NCBI RefSeq assembly: GCF_014646095.1
Contig: NZ_BMMU01000019.1
Coordinates: forward strand, 15,525 to 79,524
Source: Streptomyces lacrimifluminis
GTDB lineage: Bacteria; Actinomycetota; Actinomycetes; Streptomycetales; Streptomycetaceae
Direction: 5' to 3'
Length of the DNA stretch: 64,000 nucleotides
This document shows positions 23,559 through 31,460 of the stretch, in pieces; positions within the stretch are counted from its first letter, which is position 1; each line of letters opens with the position of its first letter. Position numbers and translations under genes: made by a program. The notes below the pieces were generated by a model that was not told the origin of the DNA, ran no database searches, and was given only the letters and a program-made list of their open reading frames with translations.

Positions 23559-25505
23559 TCAGCGGATGGGCCGATGGACGTTCTCCTGTTCCGTCGGGCC
23601 CGGGGTGGCGTCCGCGATCCAGGGGCCCTCTCCCGAGAGATCTACGACGCCCTCCTCCAGCCAGGTGTACGCGCCGGCGAGGACGCCCTTGACCACCGAG
23701 CGGTCGACGTCGTCGGTGTTGGTCCAGAGCCGGCCGAAGAGTTCCTCGACGCGGACGCGGGCCTGGCGGCAGAAGGCGTCGGCCAGTTGGTAGGCCTCGC
23801 GGCCGTTCTGGCCCTGGGTGCGCAGGAGTTCGGCGCGTACGCAGGCCGCGCTCATCGCGAACAGTTCGGCGCCGATGTCGACGATCCGGCCGAGGAAGCC
23901 CTGCTTGGTCTCCATCCGGCCCTGCCAGCGGGACATGGCGTAGAAGGTGGAGCGGGCCAGCTTGCGTGCGCTGCGCTCGACATAGCGCAGATGCGGCGAG
24001 AGATCGACGCCTTCTCTCTTGAACTCGGCGTACGAGCCCGGGAGTTGTCCGGCTCCGGTGACCAGTTTGGGCAGCCACTTGGCGTAGAAGACTCCCGCGT
24101 TCGCGCCCGCCTTCGCCTTGTCCGACAGGGACTTGTCGGCGTCGATGAGGTCACCCGCGACCGTCAGGTGGGCGTCGACGGCCTCTCGGGCGATCAGCAG
24201 GTGCATGATCTCCGTCGAGCCCTCGAAGATGCGGTTGATCCGCAAATCCCGCAGGACCTGCTCGGCGGGGACCGCCCGTTCGCCGCGCGCGGCGAGCGAC
24301 TCGGCGGTCTCGAAGCCGCGTCCGCCGCGGATCTGGACGAGTTCGTCGGCCATCAGCCAGGCCATCTCGGAGCCGTACAGCTTGGCGAGGGCGGCCTCGA
24401 TGCGGATGTCGTTGCGGTTCTCGTCGGCCATCTGGGAGGAGAGGTCGAGCACGGCCTCCAGGGCGAAGGTGGTGGCCGCGATGAAGCTGATCTTCGCGCC
24501 GACCGCCTCGTGCAGCGCGACGGGCTTGCCCCACTGCTCCCGTACGCCCGACCACTCCCGGGCGATCTTCAGACACCACTTCCCGGCACCCACGCACATC
24601 GCGGGCAGCGACAGGCGGCCGGTGTTGAGGGTCGTCAGGGCGATCTTGAGGCCCGCGCCCTCGGGGCCGATCCGGTTGGCGGCCGGGACACGCACCTGGT
24701 GGAGGCGGGTGACGCCGTTCTCCAGGCCGCGCAGGCCCATGAAGGCGTTGCGGTGTTCGACGGTGACGCCCTCGGAGGCGGTCTCGACGACGAACGCGGT
24801 GATGCCGCCCCGGTGGCCCTCGGACTTCGGCACACGGGCCATGACGACGAGGAGGTCGGCGACGACCCCGTTGGTCGTCCAGAGCTTCACGCCGTCCAGG
24901 ATGTAGTCGTCGCCGTCCGGCACCGCGCTGGTGGCGAGCCGCGCCGGGTCGGAGCCGACGTCCGGCTCCGTCAGCAGGAACGCGGAGATGTCGGTGCGGG
25001 CGCAGCGCGGCAGGAACTCGTCCTTCTGCTCCTGGGTGCCGAAGAGCTTGAGCGGCTGCGGTACGCCGATCGACTGATGGGCGGAGAGCAGCGCGCCGAG
25101 CGCCGGGTTCGCGGAGCCGACCAGGGCGAGCGCCTTGTTGTAGTACACCTGGGTGAGGCCGAGGCCGCCGTACTTGGTGTCGATCTTCATACCGAGGGCG
25201 CCGAGCTCCTTGAGCCCGTTGACCACCTCGTCCGGGATCCGGGCCTCGCGTTCGATGCGGGCCGCGTCGATCTTCGTCTCGCAGAAGTCGCGCAGCCTGG
25301 CGAGGAACTCCTCGCCGCGCCGCGCGTCCTCGGCGGGCGGGAGCGGGTGCGGGTGGATGAGGTCGAGCCGGAAGCGGCCGAGGAACAGTTCCTTGGCGAA
25401 GCTGGGCTTGCGCCAGCCCTGTTCCCGGGCGGCCTCCGCCACCTGGCGGGCCTCCCGCTCGGTGACGGTGGGTTTGGCTGGGGGGCTGACTGGGCTTGCG
25501 GACAT
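23559..25505 (-). CDS. Acyl-CoA dehydrogenase family protein
   Basis: FAD-dependent dehydrogenase of the very-long/long-chain type (648 residues, longer than the usual 380-400). Residues 75-460 form the dehydrogenase core: YGGLGLTQVYYNKALALVGS, ISAFLLTEPDVGSDPARL (FAD and substrate binding), and GRGFETAESLAARGERAVPA. The region beyond about 470 is an extra helical C-terminal domain as in VLCAD and ACAD9 relatives. Start ATG 25505 has GAGG 9 bases upstream. It converges with the lamin-tail protein and diverges from the LacI gene. Function in fatty-acid oxidation is inferred from the family. Confidence 0.92.
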   Translation of the reverse strand: MSASPVSPPAKPTVTEREARQVAEAAREQGWRKPSFAKELFLGRFRLDLIHPHPLPPAEDARRGEEFLARLRDFCETKIDAARIEREARIPDEVVNGLKELGALGMKIDTKYGGLGLTQVYYNKALALVGSANPALGALLSAHQSIGVPQPLKLFGTQEQKDEFLPRCARTDISAFLLTEPDVGSDPARLATSAVPDGDDYILDGVKLWTTNGVVADLLVVMARVPKSEGHRGGITAFVVETASEGVTVEHRNAFMGLRGLENGVTRLHQVRVPAANRIGPEGAGLKIALTTLNTGRLSLPAMCVGAGKWCLKIAREWSGVREQWGKPVALHEAVGAKISFIAATTFALEAVLDLSSQMADENRNDIRIEAALAKLYGSEMAWLMADELVQIRGGRGFETAESLAARGERAVPAEQVLRDLRINRIFEGSTEIMHLLIAREAVDAHLTVAGDLIDADKSLSDKAKAGANAGVFYAKWLPKLVTGAGQLPGSYAEFKREGVDLSPHLRYVERSARKLARSTFYAMSRWQGRMETKQGFLGRIVDIGAELFAMSAACVRAELLRTQGQNGREAYQLADAFCRQARVRVEELFGRLWTNTDDVDRSVVKGVLAGAYTWLEEGVVDLSGEGPWIADATPGPTEQENVHRPIR

Positions 25506-25743
25506 GAGGCACACCTCGCCGCGAATCGGGATCTTGAGGACCGTACGTTACTGATCGGTGCTACTCGATCGTTGGTACCCGATTACGGGCGACCCCACCA
25601 GTCCTCGCGCAGCCATCGGCCGGGACAGGCCTCCGACACCCCCGCACGCGCGACGGCGAGAGGGGATGTTTCGCCCAGTACTCCTCAGCGGCCACCACCA
25701 GGTGGGAAAGTTGCCATGGTGGCCGAGAGAGCCCCGAAAAACC

Positions 25744-25763
25744 TTGTCGAAGCGCTTCGACAA
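25744..25763. promoter_or_regulatory. LacI-type operator A (perfect palindrome)
   Basis: TTGTCGAAGCGCTTCGACAA is a perfect 20-base palindrome. It lies about 120 bases upstream of the LacI-family gene start (25882). The core CGAAGCGCTTC recurs at 25850-25860, 41929-41939 and 42123-42133, all at sugar-utilisation genes, so it is very likely the regulator's own operator. Confidence 0.85.
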
Positions 25764-25846
25764 CATATGGACACCCAACCCGGGTGGGGTTACTGTCGTT
25801 CCACCCTCACTCGCCTTTATACGTCGCCGCTATCCGTCACGCGCAC

Positions 25847-25866
25847 TGTCGAAGCGCTTCACACAA
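25847..25866. promoter_or_regulatory. LacI-type operator B
   Basis: TGTCGAAGCGCTTCACACA (about 25847-25865) keeps the GAAGCGCTTC core (25851-25860) but has a degenerate right half. It lies 16-35 bases before the LacI-family start codon, beyond a TATAC-containing stretch near 25819, so it could block the regulator's own transcription. Confidence 0.75.
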
Positions 25867-25881
25867 TACTTGGAGAGCTGG

Positions 25882-26901
25882 ATGGTCACCCTCGCCGAGG
25901 TCGCCCAGCACGCCGGAGTCTCGGCGAGCACGGTGAGCTATGTCCTCAGCGGCAAGCGGTCCATCTCCATGGGCACCCGGCAGCGGGTCGAGCAGAGCAT
26001 CCAACAGCTCGGCTACCACCCGAACGCGGGTGCCCGGGCGCTGGCGAGCAGCCGCTCCAACATCGTCGCCCTGATGGTCCCGCTGCGTACGGACATGTAC
26101 GTGCCGGTGATGATGGAGATCGCCATCGCGGTGGCCACCAGCGCCCGCACCTACGGGTACGACGTGCTGCTGCTCACCGGCGAGGAGGGCCCCGACGCCG
26201 TGCGCCGGGTGACCGGCAGCGGGCTCGCCGACGCGATGATCCTGATGGACGTCGAACTCGACGACGAGCGGCTGCCGTTGCTGCGCGGGACGGACCAGCC
26301 GTCCGTGCTCATCGGGCTGCCGGCCGCCACCGAGGGCCTGACCTGCGTCGACCTCGACTTCGGGGCCACGGGCGCGCTGTGCGCCGAACACCTCGCGGAG
26401 CTCGGGCACCGGGACATCGCTGTCATCGGCGAGGCGCCCGCGGTCTACGAACGGCACACCGGTTTCGCCGAGCGCACCCTCGACGGACTCCGGTCCCGGT
26501 CAAGGGAGTTGGGGGTGCGGGTGCTGCACCGGCCGTGCGAGGGCGGGTTCGACGCGATGACGGTGACCCTGGCCCGGATCTTCGACGAACGGCCGGGCAC
26601 CACGGGGTTCGTCGTGCAGAACGAGTCGGCGGTCGAACCGTTGCTCGCGCTGCTGCGCCAGCAGGGGCGGGCGGTGCCGGAGGACGTGTCGGTCATCGCC
26701 GTCTGCCCCGACCAGGTGGCCACCCAGGCCTCGGTGCGGCTGACGTCCGTCGCGATTCCCGCGCAGGAGATGGGGCGTCGCGCGGTGGAACTGCTGATCG
26801 CCAAGCTCGAAGGGCGCGGGAGCGACGAAGTCGCTCTCATCTCACCCGAGTTGACGGTGCGGGCCAGTACGGGGCCGGCCCCGGCCCCAGCCGCTTCCTG
26901 A
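25882..26901 (+). CDS. LacI family transcriptional regulator
   Basis: A 339-residue repressor-type regulator. The N-terminal helix-turn-helix (VTLAEVAQHAGVSASTVSYV) and hinge (LGYHPNAGARALAS) are standard. Residues 60-330 form a periplasmic-binding-protein-like sugar sensor (GLADAMILMDVELDDERLPL; LAELGHRDIAVIGE). The inducer is unknown but context suggests a xyloglucan breakdown product. Start ATG 25882 with GGAGAG 7 bases upstream. It is followed after 229 bases by the GH31 gene, and its putative operator occurs at the divergent promoter of the xyloglucan transport/hydrolase operon and the GH3 gene. Confidence 0.93.
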   Translation: MVTLAEVAQHAGVSASTVSYVLSGKRSISMGTRQRVEQSIQQLGYHPNAGARALASSRSNIVALMVPLRTDMYVPVMMEIAIAVATSARTYGYDVLLLTGEEGPDAVRRVTGSGLADAMILMDVELDDERLPLLRGTDQPSVLIGLPAATEGLTCVDLDFGATGALCAEHLAELGHRDIAVIGEAPAVYERHTGFAERTLDGLRSRSRELGVRVLHRPCEGGFDAMTVTLARIFDERPGTTGFVVQNESAVEPLLALLRQQGRAVPEDVSVIAVCPDQVATQASVRLTSVAIPAQEMGRRAVELLIAKLEGRGSDEVALISPELTVRASTGPAPAPAAS

Positions 26902-27130
26902 TCCCCGCTCACCGATCCCCCGCACCGCGCCCGCATCAGCCGGCCTCGTCCGGAGCCGACCCACCACAACCGCAGACCCCACCCGAAGACCTCACTCGAC
27001 GACACACCCAACGCCCGGACATCCCACGGCCGTTGGGGTGCCCCCGCCTGTCCCGAACCGGCCCGACAGAGCCGCGCCGGGGTCCCCCACAGCCGCCCCT
27101 TCCCCCACTCCTTCCTTCAGGAGCCGCCAC

Positions 27131-29182
27131 GTGAACCAGCCCGCCGAATCCCTGCCCCCGTCAGGCGCGGTCAGCCTCGCGCAGTCCTCCCCCACCGTCG
27201 GTACGTTCCGTGAGCGGGCCGGTGCGCTGGAGTGGAGCGGCCGTCAGGAGACCGTACGGATAGAGCCCTGGGGGCCGGACGCGGTCCGGGTCCGGACACG
27301 GCTCGGCGGGCCGGTCCTGGAAGGTTTGCCGGGGGCCCTTCTGGACGAGCCGGAGTCGACGCCGTACACCGTCAAGATCGAGGACGGGCAGGGGCGGTTG
27401 ACCGTCGGCGCGCTGACCGTAGAGGTGAGCGCAGAGGGGCTGATCCGCTTCCTGCGCAGCGACGACGCGGCCGAGCTGCTCGCCGAGGAGCGGGCGCACT
27501 TCTGGTGGCCGGGCTCGCGTCTCTACACGGCTGTCGGCAACGGCTACCACCGGCTGGAGCAGCGGTTCGCCGCCTACGAGGACGAGAAGCTGTACGGTCT
27601 CGGCCAGCACCAGCACGGCCGGTTCGACCAGAAGGGGGTCGTGCTGGATCTGGTGCAGCGCAACGCCGAGGTGTCCGTGCCGGTGCTCACCTCCAGCCGC
27701 GGTTACACCCTGCTGTGGAACAGCCCGGCGATCGGGCGGGTCGAGCTGGCGGGCAACGGGACGCGCTGGGTGGCGGATTCGGCCCGGCAGATCGACTACT
27801 GGATCACGGCCGGGCAGCCGGCCGGCGCCCAGCGGCGCTACAGCGCGGTGACGGGACGTACGCCCATGCTGCCGGAGTGGGCGGCGGGCTTCTGGCAGTG
27901 CAAGCTGCGCTACCGCACCCAGGACGAACTCCTCGACGTGGCACGGGAGTACAAGCGGCGCGGGCTGCCGCTGCGGGCCATCGTGTGCGACTTCTTCCAC
28001 TGGACGCATCTGGGCGACTGGAAATTCGACCCGGCCGAGTGGCCCGACCCGGCCGCCATGGTCGCGGAGTTGGCGGAGATGGGCGTCAAACTCGTCGTCT
28101 CCGTCTGGCCCTCGGTGTCGCCGCTCTCCGAGAACCACCAGCTCATGGAGCAGCGCGGCTACTTCATCGGCACGCAGTACGGGCCCATGGCGCATGCCGA
28201 CTGGCCGGACAAGGGTGTCGCGTCCACCGTCCAGGTCGCGTTCTACGACGCCACGAACCCGGAGGCCCGCGAGTTCGTGTGGTCGAAGATTCGGGACAAC
28301 TACCTTGCTCCGTACGGCATCACGGCCTTCTGGCTGGACGCCTGCGAGCCGGAGCTGAAGCCGGGCTTCCCGGAGAACCTGCGGTACTGGGCGGGTCCCG
28401 GCCTGGAGGTCGGCAACCTGTACCCGGTCGAGAACGCCCGCACGTTCCACGAGGGCCTGATCGCGTCCGGTGAGGACGAGGTGATCAGCCTCAACCGCTC
28501 GGCGTGGGCGGGGAGTCAGCGCTACGGCGCCGCCCTGTGGTCCGGTGACATCGGTGTCGACTTCCCGACCCTGCGCCGCCAGATAGCGGCCGGTCTCAAC
28601 ACCGCCCTCTCCGGCATCCCCTGGTGGAACACCGACATCGGCGGCTTCCACGGCGGCGACCCGGACGACCCGGCGTACCAGGAGGTGATGGTCCGCTGGT
28701 TCCAGTTCGGCGCGCTGTCCCCGCTGATGCGCCTGCACGGCTTCCGCGACCCGGGGATGCCGCTGGGCCCCGACATGACCGGCGGCCCCAACGAGGTGTG
28801 GTCGTACGGCGAGAAGGCCGGCGCGATCCTGGAGCGGTACGTCCACCTCCGCGAGCGCCTGAAGCCGTATGTGCTGCGGGTCATGCGGGAGGCGCACGAG
28901 GAGGGGCTGCCGGTGATGCGCCCGCTGTTCCTGGAGTTCCCGGACGACGCGGCGACCTGGTCGGTGGACGACGCGTATCTCTTCGGCCCCGACCTGCTGG
29001 TCGCCCCGGTCCTGACGGCGGGCGCGACGACCCGTACGGCGTACCTTCCGGCGGGGGCGACCTGGACGGACGCGTGGACCGGTGAGATGTACGAGGGCGG
29101 GTCGGCCGTGACGGTCGACGCGCCTCTGGACCGCATCCCGCTGTTCCTGCGGGACGGGGCGAGTCTTCCCATCGCCGAGTAG
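27131..29182 (+). CDS. GH31 alpha-glucosidase/alpha-xylosidase
   Basis: A 683-residue family 31 glycoside hydrolase. The catalytic nucleophile Asp lies in FWLDACEPEL (near residue 403) and the acid/base Asp in ALWSGDIGVDFPTLRRQI (near 474). WNTDIGGFHGGDP and the N-terminal galactose-mutarotase-like domain are also typical. No signal peptide is visible, so it acts inside the cell, most likely removing xylose from xyloglucan oligosaccharides given the neighbours, although alpha-glucosidase activity cannot be excluded. The start is the GTG at 27131 (VNQPAES) with AGGAG 8 bases upstream. It follows the LacI gene on the same strand. Confidence 0.92.
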   Translation: MNQPAESLPPSGAVSLAQSSPTVGTFRERAGALEWSGRQETVRIEPWGPDAVRVRTRLGGPVLEGLPGALLDEPESTPYTVKIEDGQGRLTVGALTVEVSAEGLIRFLRSDDAAELLAEERAHFWWPGSRLYTAVGNGYHRLEQRFAAYEDEKLYGLGQHQHGRFDQKGVVLDLVQRNAEVSVPVLTSSRGYTLLWNSPAIGRVELAGNGTRWVADSARQIDYWITAGQPAGAQRRYSAVTGRTPMLPEWAAGFWQCKLRYRTQDELLDVAREYKRRGLPLRAIVCDFFHWTHLGDWKFDPAEWPDPAAMVAELAEMGVKLVVSVWPSVSPLSENHQLMEQRGYFIGTQYGPMAHADWPDKGVASTVQVAFYDATNPEAREFVWSKIRDNYLAPYGITAFWLDACEPELKPGFPENLRYWAGPGLEVGNLYPVENARTFHEGLIASGEDEVISLNRSAWAGSQRYGAALWSGDIGVDFPTLRRQIAAGLNTALSGIPWWNTDIGGFHGGDPDDPAYQEVMVRWFQFGALSPLMRLHGFRDPGMPLGPDMTGGPNEVWSYGEKAGAILERYVHLRERLKPYVLRVMREAHEEGLPVMRPLFLEFPDDAATWSVDDAYLFGPDLLVAPVLTAGATTRTAYLPAGATWTDAWTGEMYEGGSAVTVDAPLDRIPLFLRDGASLPIAE

Positions 29183-29210
29183 CGGCTGCCGCCGGCTCAC
29201 GGGGGGGGCG

Positions 29211-29245
29211 GTTCGGGGGCTCTGTTCGGGGGCTCTGTTCGGGGC
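29211..29245. repeat. 13-bp tandem repeat
   Basis: GTTCGGGGGCTCT is repeated in tandem (29211-29223, 29224-29236, then a partial third unit). It lies in the gap between the GH31 gene and the sulfotransferase-like gene. The rest of that gap (29183-29432) also carries a half copy of a GC-rich repeat (CGCGCCGTTCCCCGCGCCCC) common in Streptomyces intergenic regions. Confidence 0.5.
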
Positions 29246-29432
29246 GGCTCGGTTCAGGGGCGGGTGCGGGTTCGTCGTGGCTTGTCGCGCCGTTCCCCGC
29301 GCCCCTGGCGGGGCAGGCACCCGGACGTCGAGCAGCGGGGTCGGCGGGGGCGGTGCGTGGGTCAACTTCCGCTGTTTGCACACTGGTTCGGTGAACGTTT
29401 CCTTCTGCCCCGATGGAAAGGAACCCCGTCTC

Positions 29433-30620
29433 GTGTCTGCCGCTCCCCTGCCTCTGACGCTGGCCAACCTGTTACTGCGGCCCGGGTTGGGCTCCCGGCG
29501 CGACCCGGTCCGGGTGTTCGACCGGATCGCCGGCCAGGCGGGGCGGGCGGACGGTGACGAGTGGTTCGTCGAGAGCTTCCGGCCGCTGCTCGCCGAGTGG
29601 GCGGCCGACGAGGAACTGTCGCCGGTCGGCTGGCAGTCCGCGCGGGCCCATGTCCGCAGACATCTCACCAACCGGGCCCGGATCGGCCGGCTGATCGCCG
29701 CGAACCCCGCCATCGCTCAAGAGCCCATCGAGAAGCCGGTGTTCGTGGTGGGTCTCCCACGCACCGCCACCACACTCACCCACAGCGTCCTGTCCCTCTC
29801 CGACGAGCACCGCTGCCCCCGGCTGTGGGAGTTGCTCGCCCCCGGCCTCGAACCGTCGCCCCGAGAACGGCAGAAGGCGGTCGCGTCCGCGCGCCGGACG
29901 CTCAACGGCACCTACCTGCTCACCCCGCGCTTCCGCGAGATCCACCCGATGACCGCCGAGGGCCCCGAGGAGTGCACTTTTCTCCTGCCGCACGCCCTGG
30001 TGCCGCTGTCCCAGGCCCGTCTGCCCGAGTACCACGCCCAGCAGTTCGCGCGGGACGCCATCCCCGACTACCGCCACCTCAAGGAGTGCTTCCAGGTGCT
30101 CCAGTACGGTCGGCCGCGACGCCGCTGGATCCTCAAGTCCCCCATGCACACCGGGAATCTCGACGCCCTGCTCTCCGTGTTCCCCGACGCCACGCTCGTG
30201 TGGACCCACCGCGACCCGGCGACCGCCGTCGCCTCGTTCTGCAGCCTGGTCGAGTGCGGTATGGCCATCTCCCGGCGCACGGTCGATCTGCACGCCCTCG
30301 GCGCCACCTGGCTCGACCTGCTGAGCCGCTCCGTGCGGCGCGGACTCGCGGCCCGGGCCGACATCCCCCCGGAGGCGGTGGTGGACGTGCCGTACTCCTG
30401 GCTCGGCTCCGACCCGGCCGTCGGCGCCCCGAAGCTGTACGCGGCCGTCGGCGCCCGCTGGACCGAGGCCGACGCCGCCCGGCTCCCCACGGTCTCCACC
30501 CACCTCAGAGGCAGCCGCCCCCACCGCTACGACCTGGCCCGCTACGGACTGACCCGCACCGACGTCGAGACGGCCTTCGCCGACTACAACGCCCTGCGGG
30601 CCGAGGTCGACCGCGCCTGA
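29433..30620 (+). CDS. Sulfotransferase family protein
   Basis: A 395-residue protein with a sulfotransferase fold. The PAPS 5'-phosphosulfate-binding loop is KPVFVVGLPRTATTLTHSVL (near residues 101-120). Conserved WILKSPMHTGNLDALLSVFP and HRDPATAVASFCSLVE follow, the latter containing the Ser expected in the 3'-phosphate-binding motif. Substrate unknown. Start GTG 29433 (VSAAPLPLTLANLL) with GAAAGGA about 10 bases upstream; a longer frame starting further upstream has poor coding character. It lies between GH31 and GH12 and is convergent with GH12, which may mean it is unrelated to glycan breakdown or that it modifies a sugar or lipid. Confidence 0.88.
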   Translation: MSAAPLPLTLANLLLRPGLGSRRDPVRVFDRIAGQAGRADGDEWFVESFRPLLAEWAADEELSPVGWQSARAHVRRHLTNRARIGRLIAANPAIAQEPIEKPVFVVGLPRTATTLTHSVLSLSDEHRCPRLWELLAPGLEPSPRERQKAVASARRTLNGTYLLTPRFREIHPMTAEGPEECTFLLPHALVPLSQARLPEYHAQQFARDAIPDYRHLKECFQVLQYGRPRRRWILKSPMHTGNLDALLSVFPDATLVWTHRDPATAVASFCSLVECGMAISRRTVDLHALGATWLDLLSRSVRRGLAARADIPPEAVVDVPYSWLGSDPAVGAPKLYAAVGARWTEADAARLPTVSTHLRGSRPHRYDLARYGLTRTDVETAFADYNALRAEVDRA

Positions 30621-30660
30621 ACGGCGCGGCCGGCCCCGGCCCGCTACCTGGCAGCCCGCG

Positions 30661-31380
30661 TCAGCTGCTGCTGACCGTCAGGTTGTTGGTGGTGAAGTTC
30701 AGGCCGCCGGAGGACGAGGTGACCTCGTAGCCGAACTGCACGTCACCGATGGTCTCGTTGCCGAACCAGCCCTTGGTGTCCTTGATCCACTTGAGGATCG
30801 GGAGGATGTTGACGGTGCCGGACGACGAGTTCGACGTGCGGATGAACGAGAAGACCTCGTTCGCGCCGTTGTTGCCCTTGTAGACGGTCCATGTGTGGCC
30901 GCCCAGTGTCGCGTTGCCCTGCGAGGTGCCGAGCGGCCCGACGGGTCCGGTCTTGTTGACCCAGAGCATGATCTCGTAGTCGTACTCGGTGTCCCAGATG
31001 TCGTACGACGTGTTGTACGCGCCGGACGACGGGACCGAGACGTTGTAGCTGCTGGAGAGCGAACCGAGCGAGGTGATCGTCTTGTTGATCACCTTCTTGG
31101 AGTTGGGGTACGACTTGATGCCGCCGGTGTTCGGGTGGTTGGCCCAGGCGCCCCAGTTGGTGCCGGAGTTGGCCCAGATGCACTGGCTGCCGGCGCCGGA
31201 GCCCCAGATGTTGTTGTAGAGGGTGTAGCCGTTCAGTGAGGTGTTGCCCCACTGGTCGCAGGAGTTCCAGACGGCCGCCGAGGCGGGGGCGGAGGCCAGC
31301 CCGACGGTGACGCCGAGCGCGAGAGCGGGGGCCAGCAGGACCTTGGTGATCCGGCTCAGCGTGCGGGTGCGTGTTGCCAT
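30661..31380 (-). CDS. Secreted GH12 endoglucanase/xyloglucanase
   Basis: A 239-residue extracellular glycoside hydrolase of family 12. The signal peptide (MATRTRTLSRITKVLLAPAL onward) probably ends at ASA near residue 36. The nucleophile Glu136 is in DYEIMLW and the acid/base Glu219 is in FGYEV, both standard for GH12. It cuts internal beta-1,4-glucosidic bonds of cellulose or xyloglucan. There is no carbohydrate-binding module. Start ATG 31380 has GGAAGGAAC upstream. It is the last gene of the minus-strand xyloglucan unit, 80 bases after the GH95 stop codon. Confidence 0.93.
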   Translation of the reverse strand: MATRTRTLSRITKVLLAPALALGVTVGLASAPASAAVWNSCDQWGNTSLNGYTLYNNIWGSGAGSQCIWANSGTNWGAWANHPNTGGIKSYPNSKKVINKTITSLGSLSSSYNVSVPSSGAYNTSYDIWDTEYDYEIMLWVNKTGPVGPLGTSQGNATLGGHTWTVYKGNNGANEVFSFIRTSNSSSGTVNILPILKWIKDTKGWFGNETIGDVQFGYEVTSSSGGLNFTTNNLTVSSS

Positions 31381-31460
31381 GGGGGTTCCTTCCATGGGTG
31401 GGGGGAAATGCGGGTGTGGGGGTTGTGTACTGCTTTCTGTCGCGCTGTTCCTCGGTGCGG

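Noticed and set aside
27161..29713. 850-residue minus-strand frame over the GH31 gene
   Set aside because: It is fully antisense to a clear GH31 sequence and has no domain motifs.
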